This document shows positions 8,303 through 17,418 of a DNA stretch of 64,000 nucleotides, in pieces. Position 1 is the stretch's first letter. Each line of letters opens with the position of its first letter. Source of the DNA: JBDFMH01 sp047238125 (GTDB taxonomy: Bacteria; Pseudomonadota; Alphaproteobacteria; Sphingomonadales; Sphingomonadaceae); contig NZ_JBDFMH010000001.1 of NCBI RefSeq assembly GCF_047238125.1, positions 2,976,001 through 3,040,000 on the forward strand, in the 5' to 3' direction. The notes under the pieces are model-generated. The model did not search any database. It saw nothing but the letters and a program-made list of their open reading frames with translations, and had not been told where the DNA came from. Position numbers and translations under genes: made by a program.

Positions 8303-9927
8303 GCGGACAGGCGGCTTTCGATTGCGTCGATCTGACGGTGAACGGGGGGCGCGAGCCGGGCCAGGAATGCTGGATCCTCGGCCAGCGCCAGGAAATCGTC
8401 GCCGGCGAGCGGGCGTGCGAAATGATAGCCCTGGAACAGGCCGCAGCCGAGCGCGCGGAGCGCGGCGACCTCGGTCTCGGTCTCCACGCCTTCGGCCAGC
8501 ACGCGCAGGCCGAGACCATTGCCAAGCGCGATCAGCGCGGCGCAGATCGCGCGGCTATCGGGCCGGGTATCGATGCCGCTCACGAATTCGCGGTCGATCT
8601 TCAATTTGTCGAACGGAAGGTTCTTCAGATAGCTGAGGCTGGAATAACCGCTGCCGAAATCGTCGATCGCCAGGCTGATGCCCATCGCGCGAAGCGTGCC
8701 GAACAGGTTCAGCGTGCGCGACGCATCGGCCATCGCCGCGGTTTCCGTCAGCTCAAGTTCGATCGCGTTCGCCGGCAGGCCGTGCCGATCCAGCGTGCGC
8801 GCGATCTTGGTCGCCAGCTGGTCGTCCAGCAGCTGGCGGGCGGACAGGTTCACCGCCATCTTGAAATCGGCATGGCCGGCATCGCGCCAGCGCCGCGCCT
8901 CGCGTGCGGCCGTGTTCAACACCCACAGGCCGTAGCGTTCGCCGAGACCGATCGCTTCCACCACCGGAATGAAGCGCGCGGGCGAGACATTGCCCAGCGT
9001 CGGATGCTCCCAGCGCAGCAGCGCCTCCGCCCCCACGATCCGGCCCCGCGCCAGATCGACGACCGGTTGGAAGAACATCGTCAGCTGATCCTCGGCGATC
9101 GCCTGCGCCAGATCCTGCTCCAGCACGAAGCGTTCGCGCGCCGCCGCACGCTCCTCGGCGCGGCCAGGTGCCAGGCCGCCGGCGGCATCGCTGCTGCATT
9201 CGATCAGCGCGGCCACTGCCTGCGCCAGCAACATGGCCGGTGCCGCGCCGTCCTCTGGCCAGCAGGCGCTGCCCGCGGCGATGGTCGGGGTCAGGATCGT
9301 GCCGACATCGTCCAGTTCCTGCGCGGCGACGAACAGGATCGATCGCAGCTGCGCTGCCTGTGAATCGCAATCGCCGTCGCAATCGCCGAACCAGAGCGCG
9401 AACGCATCGCGATCGACCTGCGCCAGCAGCACGCCACGCGGCACGGCGCCGGCCAGCCGCTTGGCGAAGCCGATAAGCACACGATTGGCGGCCGCCTGGT
9501 CGAAGGCGGCGATGCGATCATGGTCGATCAGCCGGATCACACCCAGCAGGCGCGGCGCGGCGGGATCGCGCGCCACCGATTCGATCGCGGCGAACAGCGG
9601 TTCGCGAGTCACCAGCCGGGTCACGGGATGGATTGGCATGGTGCGGTGTCGCACCGCTTCCAGCCGGGCATCGAGCGCGGTGATCAGCCGGTGAAGCCCG
9701 CCGCTCGCAGCCCCATCCTCGATCAGGCCGGCAAGGTGGCGCTCCGCACGGCCCACGCGCCAAGCGGCGCTGAGGGCCAGGCCGCAGGCAGCCGCCGCCG
9801 GGATCGCGGACAGCGTTCCCGAACCGGCCATCGCCAGCACCGACGCCGCGCCCGCCAGCAGCGCTGCGACGCACATGCGCAGGCTGTCGCGGCCGGGCGG
9901 CCCGGGATTGGCAGGAGCGAACGGCAT
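8299..9927 (-). CDS. EAL-domain cyclic-di-GMP phosphodiesterase with degenerate GGDEF
   Basis: 542 residues from ATG 9927; a GTG at 9966 extends it but has no ribosome site at proper distance. Two short membrane helices open the protein. The middle is GGDEF-like but the active loop reads VDRDAFALWF, so no cyclase activity is expected. The C-terminal EAL domain has EALLRWEHP, NLSARQ, ELTETA, DDFGSGYSSL, KIDREFV, EGVETE and QGYHFARPL, which include the metal and catalytic residues; it should hydrolyse cyclic-di-GMP. First gene of the leftward signalling operon (EAL, lipoprotein, kinase, FHA). Confidence 0.88.
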   Translation of the reverse strand: MPFAPANPGPPGRDSLRMCVAALLAGAASVLAMAGSGTLSAIPAAAACGLALSAAWRVGRAERHLAGLIEDGAASGGLHRLITALDARLEAVRHRTMPIHPVTRLVTREPLFAAIESVARDPAAPRLLGVIRLIDHDRIAAFDQAAANRVLIGFAKRLAGAVPRGVLLAQVDRDAFALWFGDCDGDCDSQAAQLRSILFVAAQELDDVGTILTPTIAAGSACWPEDGAAPAMLLAQAVAALIECSSDAAGGLAPGRAEERAAARERFVLEQDLAQAIAEDQLTMFFQPVVDLARGRIVGAEALLRWEHPTLGNVSPARFIPVVEAIGLGERYGLWVLNTAAREARRWRDAGHADFKMAVNLSARQLLDDQLATKIARTLDRHGLPANAIELELTETAAMADASRTLNLFGTLRAMGISLAIDDFGSGYSSLSYLKNLPFDKLKIDREFVSGIDTRPDSRAICAALIALGNGLGLRVLAEGVETETEVAALRALGCGLFQGYHFARPLAGDDFLALAEDPAFLARLAPPVHRQIDAIESRLSA

Positions 9928-10021
9928 GATTTCGCAGGGTTCCTTGCAGCTGCGCGCTGCTGGCACCCTAGGCGGAAACGGTTAACGGAAGATGGTGACA
10001 GGTGAAACCGTCAGGCTAAGC

Positions 10022-10966
10022 TCAAGCGTGGGCGGCATTCTTGTGGAACAGCTTGTTGACGATCACCGCCACGATGCTGCCGATCACCAGCCCGAACAGA
10101 CCCGACAGCGCGGCCGCTACGATCCATTCCAGCGCACCACCGATCGCGGGTACCGCATGGCCGGCTGCGGCGCCGGCGTCGTGGATCCAGTCGGGCAGCG
10201 GGGTCAGATGGAAATAGTGGAGCTGGTGGACGATGATCTGCCCACCGACCCACAGCATCGCGGCCGTGCCGATCACCGCCAGCGCGCGCATCAGGATCGG
10301 CATCGCCTTCACAAGGCCGCGGCCGAACGATGCCATCGCGCCGGTCCGCGTCTTGGCGAGATGCAGGCCGATATCGTCCATCTTCACGATCAGGCCGACG
10401 ACGCCATAGACGCCCGCAGTGATCACCAGCGCCACGATCGCCAGGACGATCGCCTGATTGAGGATCGGCAGCGTGGCGACCTCGGCCAGCGCGATCGCCA
10501 TGATTTCGGCCGACAGGATGAAATCGGTGCGGATCGCGCCGGCGATCTTCTTCTTCTCCAGCTCGGCTGGGTCACCGGTCACGTCTTCGTCTGCGCCATG
10601 CTTCGCACCGCCCAGCGCCTCGATCACCTTCTCGGCGCCTTCGAAGCAGAGATAGGTGCCGCCCACGATCAGCAGCGCCGGGATCGCCCAGGCCGGTGCG
10701 AACGCGCTCAGCAGCAGCGCGGCCGGCAGCAGGAACAGCAGCTTGTTGCGGATCGAACCGACCGCGATCTTCCAGATGATCGGCAATTCGCGCTTGGGCG
10801 TGAAGCCGGTCACGTAGCGTGGCGTGACCGCGGCATCATCGACCACAACGCCGATAGCCTTCGATCCGGCCCGGCCGGCAGCGGCGGTCACATCGTCCAG
10901 CGAGGCCGCGGCCAGCTTGGCGATCGCCGCCACATCGTCGAGCAACGCAACCAGACCGGATGCCAT
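10022..10966 (-). CDS. DUF808 family inner-membrane protein (YedI-like)
   Basis: 314 residues from ATG 10966 behind GGGGG. Typical DUF808 opening MASGLVALLDDVAAIAKLAA, then DDAAVTPRYVTGF and a run of six or so membrane helices, including PALLIVGGTYLCFEGAEKVIEAL, a hallmark stretch of the family. Function is unknown; it is thought to be a transport or envelope protein. Stands alone, same direction as its neighbours. Confidence 0.88.
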   Translation of the reverse strand: MASGLVALLDDVAAIAKLAAASLDDVTAAAGRAGSKAIGVVVDDAAVTPRYVTGFTPKRELPIIWKIAVGSIRNKLLFLLPAALLLSAFAPAWAIPALLIVGGTYLCFEGAEKVIEALGGAKHGADEDVTGDPAELEKKKIAGAIRTDFILSAEIMAIALAEVATLPILNQAIVLAIVALVITAGVYGVVGLIVKMDDIGLHLAKTRTGAMASFGRGLVKAMPILMRALAVIGTAAMLWVGGQIIVHQLHYFHLTPLPDWIHDAGAAAGHAVPAIGGALEWIVAAALSGLFGLVIGSIVAVIVNKLFHKNAAHA

Positions 10967-11026
10967 CGATAACCCCCTGTTCCCTGTCGGATCGGCCACA
11001 GGTAGCGCGTGGCCGACGCGATGCAA

Positions 11027-12685
11027 TCAGCTCGAACGGCTGGGATCGGTCATCGGCTCCGCCAGTTCGCTCGGGCCGGCTGCGCGCATCACGGGCAGCG
11101 ATCCGGTCTGGCGTTCGATCCGGCGATGGACGACGGGCGGCCAGGATCCGCGATGCAGGGCCTTCAGTCGCTCGCTATTGGCGGTGTCGGCCTGGGTCCG
11201 GCGCTGATTGTGGCGGACATAATCGAGCCAGGTCGAGACCTTGTAGCGTTCGATCCACAGATCAGGCTCGCCCAGATCGCGCAACAGCGTCCAGCGATGC
11301 GCGCCATCGCGGCGGCGGATGCGGCGGCGCTCTGCCATCGCCTCCAGAAAGGTGGGGATGTCGGTCGCCTCCAGCCGATATTCGATCGACACCACGATCG
11401 GTCCGCTGCGCGGCTCCACCGGGATCGCCGTCTCAGGCTCCTGCCAGCCGCGCGGATCGAGGTTCAGCGATTCGACCTGCGGCAGCGGCGCGCGCAGGCC
11501 CAGCAGGAGCCCGGCCGCCTGGCAGCCGCCGGCGATCACCAGTGCCTCGCCCACGCCGTGGCGCTCGGCCAGCAGCCCGAACAGCCAGGCGCCGACCGCC
11601 ATGCCCCCGAACGCTGCCATCTGGTACAGCGCCAACCCGCGCGCGACGACCCAGCGCGGCGTCGCCATCTGGATCGTGACATTGAAGGTGGACAGCGCGA
11701 CCACCCAGCCGGCACCGGCCAGCATCAATGCCGCGATCGTCAGCGGCAGCGCGCGGCTGAGCCCGACCGCGACTGCCCCCGTCGCCAGCGCAAGCGACCC
11801 GATGCGCACGATCGCCTCGGTCGGAAGCGCGCGGCGGATGCGCGTGCTGGCGAGCGCGCCCGCCACGGCGCCGATCCCGAACGCACCCAGCAACGCGCCA
11901 TAGATCAATGGACCGCCCGCCATCAGCCCCCGCGCGACCAGCGGCATCAGCGCCGGAACCGCGCTGGCGGCGAGCCCGAACATGGCGGCACGCAGCATCA
12001 CGGTGCGCAGGATCGGTGACAGCGCCACATAGCGAACCCCCGCCGCCATCGCGGTGCCCAGCCGTTCGCGCGGCAGCAGCCGGGGCGGGGTCTGCGGTCG
12101 CCAGCGCAGCAGCACCACGATCAGCCCGACATAACTGAGCGCATTGGCCAGGAAGGCGGCAGCCGCGCCGGCTGCCGCCACGATCGCGCCGCCGATCGCC
12201 GGCCCCACGCTGCGCGCGATGTTGAACCCCATGCTGTTCAGCGCGACCGCGCCCGACAGCGACGCGCGCGGCACCATATCGCCGACCGACGCCTGCCAGG
12301 CCGGCCCGTTCAGCGCCGTGCCGCAACCGATCAGGAAGGTGAATCCCAGCAGCAGCCATGGGGTCAGCAGCCCGGCCCAGGCGGTCACTGCCAGCGTGGC
12401 GGATACCGCCAGCATGAAGCCCTGCGCCGCCAGCATCACCCGGCGCCGATCGAGATTGTCCGCGATTGCGCCCGCCCAGAGCGAGAAGAACATGATCGGC
12501 AGCGTGGTTGAAGCCTGCACCAGCGCCACCAGCTGCGGCGAACTGGCAAGGCTCGTCATCATCCATGACGCGCCGACCGATTGGATCAGCCCGCCGAAGT
12601 TGGAAACCAGGCTGGCGATCCAGACCGCGCGGAAAATGGGGATGGAAAGCGGCGCTTGGCCGGGGGCGGGCGCCGGCGTCGTCAA
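11027..12685 (-). CDS. MFS_3-family exporter with C-terminal monooxygenase-like domain
   Basis: About 552 residues. Twelve-helix major facilitator core (FRAVWIASLVSNFGGLIQSVGASWMM at the N-terminus; GAIADNLDRRRVML is the A-type loop), like EntS/enterobactin exporter relatives. The last 110 residues are soluble (IVVSIEYRLEATDIPTFLEAMAERRRIRRRDGAHRWTLLRDLGEPDLWIERYKV), a ferredoxin-like fold resembling antibiotic-biosynthesis monooxygenases, which is usual in this subfamily. Starts with TTG 12685, 4 nt after the chorismate mutase stop; the start is not backed by a good ribosome site but coupling would explain it. Substrate unknown. Confidence 0.82.
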   Translation of the reverse strand: MTTPAPAPGQAPLSIPIFRAVWIASLVSNFGGLIQSVGASWMMTSLASSPQLVALVQASTTLPIMFFSLWAGAIADNLDRRRVMLAAQGFMLAVSATLAVTAWAGLLTPWLLLGFTFLIGCGTALNGPAWQASVGDMVPRASLSGAVALNSMGFNIARSVGPAIGGAIVAAAGAAAAFLANALSYVGLIVVLLRWRPQTPPRLLPRERLGTAMAAGVRYVALSPILRTVMLRAAMFGLAASAVPALMPLVARGLMAGGPLIYGALLGAFGIGAVAGALASTRIRRALPTEAIVRIGSLALATGAVAVGLSRALPLTIAALMLAGAGWVVALSTFNVTIQMATPRWVVARGLALYQMAAFGGMAVGAWLFGLLAERHGVGEALVIAGGCQAAGLLLGLRAPLPQVESLNLDPRGWQEPETAIPVEPRSGPIVVSIEYRLEATDIPTFLEAMAERRRIRRRDGAHRWTLLRDLGEPDLWIERYKVSTWLDYVRHNQRRTQADTANSERLKALHRGSWPPVVHRRIERQTGSLPVMRAAGPSELAEPMTDPSRSS

Positions 12686-12689
12686 TGGA

Positions 12690-12968
12690 TCAGCCGCGCG
12701 CCGTCTCGTGATGGCGGATCACCTCGTCGATGATGAAGCGCAGGAACTTCTCGGAGAAATCGGGATCCAGTTTCGCTTTGTCGGCCAGATCGCGCAACCG
12801 GGCGATCTGGCGGCTCTCGCGATCGGGATCGGCCGGCGGCAGCCCGGTGTGCGCCTTGTAACGGCCCACCGCCTGCGTCACCTTGAAGCGCTCGGCGAGC
12901 ATGAAGACGAGCGCGGCATCGATATTGTCGATGCTCTCGCGATAGGCGGTCAGCGTCTCGTCGGTCAT
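12690..12968 (-). CDS. Chorismate mutase (AroQ class)
   Basis: 92 residues from ATG 12968 with GGGAGGA upstream. All-helical AroQ fold: DNIDAALVFMLAERFKVTQAVGRYKAHTGLPPADPDRESRQIARLRDLA; the Arg, Lys and Arg/Glu residues that bind the diacid are in place. It converts chorismate to prephenate, the first step to Phe and Tyr. Free-standing, as in many alphaproteobacteria. It shares a 97-bp divergent intergenic region with the prenyl synthase and is followed immediately by the MFS_3 gene. Confidence 0.9.
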   Translation of the reverse strand: MTDETLTAYRESIDNIDAALVFMLAERFKVTQAVGRYKAHTGLPPADPDRESRQIARLRDLADKAKLDPDFSEKFLRFIIDEVIRHHETARG

Positions 12969-13065
12969 GCGTCCTCCCGGTCCGCCGCCTTTTCGGCACT
13001 CGCCCCCGTGCTGGCAACCCCCGGCGGCTTGCCTTCGCGGCTGTCCCCGGCCAGAGCGGAACGAG

Positions 13066-14079
13066 ATGACCGCCACGATTCACCCGATCGGCCGCGCCGC
13101 CGCCCCCTCGCTGGATCCGATGATGGCGCTGGTTGCCGCCGATATGCACCGCGTGAACGAAGTGATTCTGGCACGGATGCAGAGCCGGGTGCCGCTGATC
13201 CCCGAGCTGGCCGGCCACCTGATCGCCGGCGGTGGCAAGCGGATGCGGCCGATGCTGACGCTGGCCTGCGCCAAGCTGCTCGATTATCCGGGCACCCGCC
13301 ACCACAAGCTGGCTGCCGCGGTCGAGTTCATCCACACCGCAACGCTGCTGCACGACGATGTCGTCGATGGATCGGGCCTGCGCCGCGGCAAGCGCACCGC
13401 GAATATTATCTGGGGTAATCCCGCCAGCGTGCTTGTCGGTGATTTCCTGTTCTCACGCTCGTTCGAACTGATGGTCGAGGATGGCAGCCTGCGCGTGCTC
13501 AGGATCCTGTCCAACGCCAGTGCTGTAATCGCGGAAGGCGAGGTTGATCAGCTATCCGCCCAGCGCCGGATCGAGACGTCGGAAGAACAATATCTGCACA
13601 TCATCGGCGCCAAGACGGCCGCGCTGTTCGCCGCCGCCTGCCGGATCGCGGCCGTGGTGTCGGAACGTGACGAGGCGGTCGAGCAGGCGCTGGACAGCTA
13701 TGGCCGCAACCTCGGCATCGCGTTCCAGCTGGTCGACGATGCGATCGACTATGAATCCGACGGCGCGACTATGGGCAAGGATGCCGGCGACGACTTCCGC
13801 GATGGCAAGGTCACGCTGCCGGTGATCCTGGCGCATGCCCGCGGCGATGCCGATCAGCAGCGCTTCTGGCGCGATGCGATGGAAGGCCGCCGCGTGGCCG
13901 ACGCCGATCTTGCCCAGGCGACGGCGCTGCTGCGCGCGACCGGCGCGCTGGAGGACACGCTGGCGCGTGCCCGCCATTACGGCCAGCGCGCGATCGACTC
14001 GCTCGCCGGGCTGGGCGGCGGTCAGGCGAAGGCGGCGCTGGTCGAAGCGGTCGAGTTCGCGATCGCGCGCGCCTATTGA
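13066..14079 (+). CDS. ispB: Polyprenyl (octaprenyl-type) diphosphate synthase
   Basis: 337 residues from ATG 13066, consistent with the family's 320-340. First Asp-rich motif in LLHDDVVDGSGLRRGKRTAN and second in QLVDDAIDYESDG, the two sites that bind allylic diphosphate through magnesium; GGGKRMRP is the upstream diphosphate-binding motif. It makes the long isoprenoid side chain of ubiquinone by adding isopentenyl diphosphate units. Cytoplasmic or membrane associated. The exact chain length cannot be read from sequence by eye. Confidence 0.9.
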   Translation: MTATIHPIGRAAAPSLDPMMALVAADMHRVNEVILARMQSRVPLIPELAGHLIAGGGKRMRPMLTLACAKLLDYPGTRHHKLAAAVEFIHTATLLHDDVVDGSGLRRGKRTANIIWGNPASVLVGDFLFSRSFELMVEDGSLRVLRILSNASAVIAEGEVDQLSAQRRIETSEEQYLHIIGAKTAALFAAACRIAAVVSERDEAVEQALDSYGRNLGIAFQLVDDAIDYESDGATMGKDAGDDFRDGKVTLPVILAHARGDADQQRFWRDAMEGRRVADADLAQATALLRATGALEDTLARARHYGQRAIDSLAGLGGGQAKAALVEAVEFAIARAY

Positions 14080-14107
14080 TCGCGCACCTGCGGCCGATGC
14101 GCCCGGC

Positions 14108-14740
14108 CTAGCGGCGGCAGAGCACGTCCTTCAGCGCGAAGCCGCGCGTCTTCACCTTCGCCGCGATATCGATGATGTTCGAACTTTGCGACCGTGCCCG
14201 CCCCGCATAGGCGGCAGTCGCGTAGCCCGCGACCTTGCAGAAGGCGGTCCCCGCGGCGACGTCGTTCGATCCTGCCGAAACCGCGGTGCCGCTGAGTGTC
14301 GGCGTCGCGAAGAAGGCGACATCCTGGCCCTCGGTGCCGCTGCTGGCATCTAGCGTATCGAGATCGACCGCCGTCCCGGTCGATGCGGCCGCGGTCGAGC
14401 TGTTGCTGGTCGAACTTGAGCTTGCTGTCTGCGCGGATGCGCCACTGCGCCGTGCCGAGGCGACAGTGGATTTGCGCAACAGCGGCTGATCCGCATTCAA
14501 CGTCTGGCAGCCGCCGGCGAACCCGCTTTGCGGGCAGACCTGCCACTCGCCGACAACGCGTGCACTCTGCGCCCGCTTCGCGAAGCCCTGCGTGGCCAGG
14601 TCGGGCGAATCCGTCGTCAGCGTCACCGATCGCCCGATATAGGCTGGCAGCTCGTAAAAGGTGATGCTGGCGCTGGGGGATTGCGCCTGGCCGGGCGCCA
14701 TCGGTGCCAGGGCCGCGGCGATGAAAAGGGCGCTGCGCAT
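14108..14740 (-). CDS. Secreted beta/gamma-crystallin-like protein
   Basis: 210 residues with a signal peptide (MRSALFIAAALAPMAPGQAQ). The next 60 residues look like one crystallin Greek-key repeat: ASITFYELPAYIGRSVTLT, then SARVVGEWQVCPQSGFAGGCQTL, the tryptophan and paired-cysteine form common in alphaproteobacteria. A low-complexity Ser/Thr/Ala stretch (about residues 95-120) links it to a C-terminal region with two cysteines (FCKVAGYATAAYAG, DVLCRR). Periplasmic or outer surface; function unknown, calcium binding possible. Family assignment is from memory of the motif and is moderate. Confidence 0.6.
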   Translation of the reverse strand: MRSALFIAAALAPMAPGQAQSPSASITFYELPAYIGRSVTLTTDSPDLATQGFAKRAQSARVVGEWQVCPQSGFAGGCQTLNADQPLLRKSTVASARRSGASAQTASSSSTSNSSTAAASTGTAVDLDTLDASSGTEGQDVAFFATPTLSGTAVSAGSNDVAAGTAFCKVAGYATAAYAGRARSQSSNIIDIAAKVKTRGFALKDVLCRR

Positions 14741-14858
14741 GATCCGTCTCCTGAAAATCCTGCGCTTTCAATGATCGAGCCGCCGATCGGGTTTCCTTTG
14801 CACCGCTGCTGCTCCGCGAACTGTCCCTTGAAGGCACCGGCCTGATAGGGAAAATGCG

Positions 14859-17384
14859 ATGATGCAGGAGCTGCCGATCCATGCCGTGCTGTCCGAGCTG
14901 CTTGGGGCATTGCGAGCCGCGCCCAACGCGGTGCTGGTCGCGCCGCCGGGGGCGGGCAAGACCACCGCGGTCGCCCCGGCATTGCTGGCCGAACCCTGGT
15001 GCGACGGCCAGATCCTGCTGCTGTCGCCACGGCGGCTAGCCGCGCGCGCGGCGGCGGAACGGATGGCGGCGCTGGCGGGCGAGCCGGTGGGCCGTACGAT
15101 CGGCTATGCCACCCGGCTCGATGCGAAACAGTCGGCCGCCACGCGTGTGCTGGTGCTGACCGAGGGCATCTTCCGCAACCGCGTCCTGGCCGATCCGGAG
15201 CTCGCCGGGATATCGGCGGTGCTGTTCGACGAGGTGCACGAACGCAGCCTGGACAGCGATTTCGGCCTGGCGCTGGCGCGCGATGCGCAGGCGCTGCGGC
15301 CCGACCTGCGGCTGGTGGCGATGTCGGCAACGCTGGACGGCGCGCGCTTCGCCCGGTTGCTGGGCGACGCGCCGGTGATCGAGAGTGCGGGCCGCGCCCA
15401 TCCGCTGGACCTGCGCCACATCGGCCGGGCGAACGAGCAGCGGATCGAAGATGCGATGGCCGCCGCAATCCGGCGCGCGCTGGCGGAGGAGCCGGGGGGG
15501 TGCCTGGCTTTCCTGCCGGGGGTGGCGGAGATCGAGCGGACCGTGGAGCGGCTTGATCGCCTGCCAGCGGACGTCGTTCTGCACCGGCTGCACGGCAGCC
15601 TCGATCCGGCGGAACAGCGGGCCGCGATCGCGCCGGCGGCGGCGGGCACCCGGAAACTGGTGCTGGCGACATCGATCGCGGAAACCAGCCTGACGCTGGA
15701 TGGCGTACGGATCGTGGTCGATTCGGGGCTTGCGCGGCGGGCACGCTATGATCGCGCTGCGGGCATCACCCGGCTGGTGACGGAACGCGCCAGCCAGGCT
15801 GCCGTCACCCAGCGTGCGGGCCGCGCCGCCCGTCAGGCGCCCGGCGTCGCCTATCGCCTGTGGGAAGAGGCGGCGACCGCCGGATTGCCGCGCTTCGATC
15901 CGCCCGAGATATTGGAGGCGGATCTATCCGCGCTGCTGCTCGATTGCGCACTATGGGGCGTGACCGATCCGGCCACGCTCGCCTGGCTCGATCCGCCGCC
16001 GGCGGCCGCGGTGGCGGAAGCGCGTTCGCGGCTGATGACGCTCGGCGCGCTCGATGGCGATGGCCGGCCGACCACGCATGGCCGGGCGATCCAGCGGCTG
16101 CCGCTGCCGCCGCGGCTGGCGCACATGCTGGTCGCCGCAGGTGCGCGCGGGTTCGCGACGCTGGCCGGCGAGGTCGCGGCGCTGCTGTCGGAACGTGGCT
16201 TGGGCGGCAGCGATGCCGATCTGGATACGCGACTGCAGCGCTGGCGGCGCGAGCGCGGGCCGCGTGCGGAGGCGGCGCGTGGCCTCGCCCGGCGATGGGC
16301 GGCGATGGTTTCGATCCGTCATCCCGGCGAGCGCCGGGATCCAGAGCCCGGAACGTCACCGCCTGCCGCCCTGGATTCCGGCGTTCGCAGGGATGACGAC
16401 CAGGGAAGCGTCGCCGCCTGCGTGGCGCTGGCCTTTCCCGATCGTGTCTCGCGCCGGCGCGGCGGGGACGGGGCGGATTGGGTCTCGATCGGCGGACGCG
16501 GCTTCCGCCTCGATCCTGCGGCGCCGTTGGCGCGTGCCCAGTGGCTGGCGGTCGCCGAGGCGCAGGGGGCGGCGGCGGGCGCGCGGATCCTGTCTACCGC
16601 GGCGATCGAGGAGGCCGACGTGCTGGCGCTGTTCGCCGACCGCGTGGAGACGCGGCGCAGCGTGCGGTTCGATCCCGCCACGCGCGGTGTGCAGGCGGTG
16701 CGCGAGCGGCGATTGGGGGCCATCCGCCTGGCATCCGGCCCGGACGATGCCGCCAATCCCGCCGCGATCGCAGCGGCGCTGGTGGAAGGCGTGCGTGCGC
16801 ACGGGCCGGCCTTGCTGGACTGGCCGGATACAACTCGTGCGCTGCGGGCCCGCGCCGCATTTGCGGCAGCGCACGGTTTCGACACCGCGGACCTCAGTGA
16901 CGAGGCGCTGCTCGCTCGACTGGAGGATTGGCTGCCCCCACTCGTCGCCGGGCGCCGCCGGCTAGAGCAGATCCCGGCCGATGCGCTACATCAGGCGATC
17001 CTGGCGCTGATCGACTGGCCCCAGCAGCGCCTGCTCGACCGCATCGCCCCGACCCATTTCGAATCCGCCGCCGGCAGCCGCCATCCGATCGATTATGAGG
17101 GCGATGGCGCGCCTGCGGTCGAACTGCGCCCGCAGACGCTGTTCGGCCGCGCCGATCACCCGATGCTGGCCGATGGCCGGGTGCCGCTGCTGCTGCGGCT
17201 CACCTCGCCCGCGGGGCGCCCGATCCAGACGACGCGCGATCTGCCGGGCTTCTGGTCGGGCAGCTGGGCCGCCGTCGCGCGCGAAATGCGCGGCCGTTAT
17301 CCGCGCCATCCCTGGCCGGACGATCCCGCCGCGGCAGATCCCACGCTGCGCACGAAGAAGGCGGCCGCGCGCGGCAGGGCTTGA
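14859..17384 (+). CDS. hrpB: ATP-dependent DEAH-box helicase HrpB
   Basis: 841 residues from ATG 14859. Helicase motifs in order: I (APPGAGKTT), II (DEVHERS), III (SATLD), V/VI (ATSIAETSLTLDGV, QRAGRAAR). C-terminal HrpB-specific regions follow, with ALAFPDRVSRRRGG and the terminal GRYPRHPWPDDP. Length is at the upper end for the family because about 30 residues, reading IRHPGERRDPEP and later SGVRRDD, are encoded by a palindromic repeat at 16318-16397 lying in the linker before ALAFPDR. The frame is kept. HrpB is a putative RNA helicase of unclear cellular role. Confidence 0.93.
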   Translation: MMQELPIHAVLSELLGALRAAPNAVLVAPPGAGKTTAVAPALLAEPWCDGQILLLSPRRLAARAAAERMAALAGEPVGRTIGYATRLDAKQSAATRVLVLTEGIFRNRVLADPELAGISAVLFDEVHERSLDSDFGLALARDAQALRPDLRLVAMSATLDGARFARLLGDAPVIESAGRAHPLDLRHIGRANEQRIEDAMAAAIRRALAEEPGGCLAFLPGVAEIERTVERLDRLPADVVLHRLHGSLDPAEQRAAIAPAAAGTRKLVLATSIAETSLTLDGVRIVVDSGLARRARYDRAAGITRLVTERASQAAVTQRAGRAARQAPGVAYRLWEEAATAGLPRFDPPEILEADLSALLLDCALWGVTDPATLAWLDPPPAAAVAEARSRLMTLGALDGDGRPTTHGRAIQRLPLPPRLAHMLVAAGARGFATLAGEVAALLSERGLGGSDADLDTRLQRWRRERGPRAEAARGLARRWAAMVSIRHPGERRDPEPGTSPPAALDSGVRRDDDQGSVAACVALAFPDRVSRRRGGDGADWVSIGGRGFRLDPAAPLARAQWLAVAEAQGAAAGARILSTAAIEEADVLALFADRVETRRSVRFDPATRGVQAVRERRLGAIRLASGPDDAANPAAIAAALVEGVRAHGPALLDWPDTTRALRARAAFAAAHGFDTADLSDEALLARLEDWLPPLVAGRRRLEQIPADALHQAILALIDWPQQRLLDRIAPTHFESAAGSRHPIDYEGDGAPAVELRPQTLFGRADHPMLADGRVPLLLRLTSPAGRPIQTTRDLPGFWSGSWAAVAREMRGRYPRHPWPDDPAAADPTLRTKKAAARGRA
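16318..16397. repeat. Palindromic dispersed repeat inserted in frame in hrpB
   Basis: Two 27-nt arms, 16318-16344 (begins GTCATCCCGGCG) and 16371-16397 (ends GCAGGGATGAC), are inverted copies matching at 24 of 27 positions, with a 26-nt centre. This is the familiar ATCCCGGC/GCCGGGAT type of short mobile palindrome seen scattered in intergenic DNA of alpha- and other proteobacteria. Here it lies inside a gene and is translated without breaking the frame. Confidence 0.8.
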
Positions 17385-17418
17385 CGACTCGCGGCCGCGC
17401 GCGGCATCGCGCAAGGCC

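Noticed and set aside
9928..9966. GTG 9966 as start of the EAL protein
   Set aside because: The AGG lies directly against it, leaving no spacing; ATG 9927 is preferred, with the family fold unaffected.
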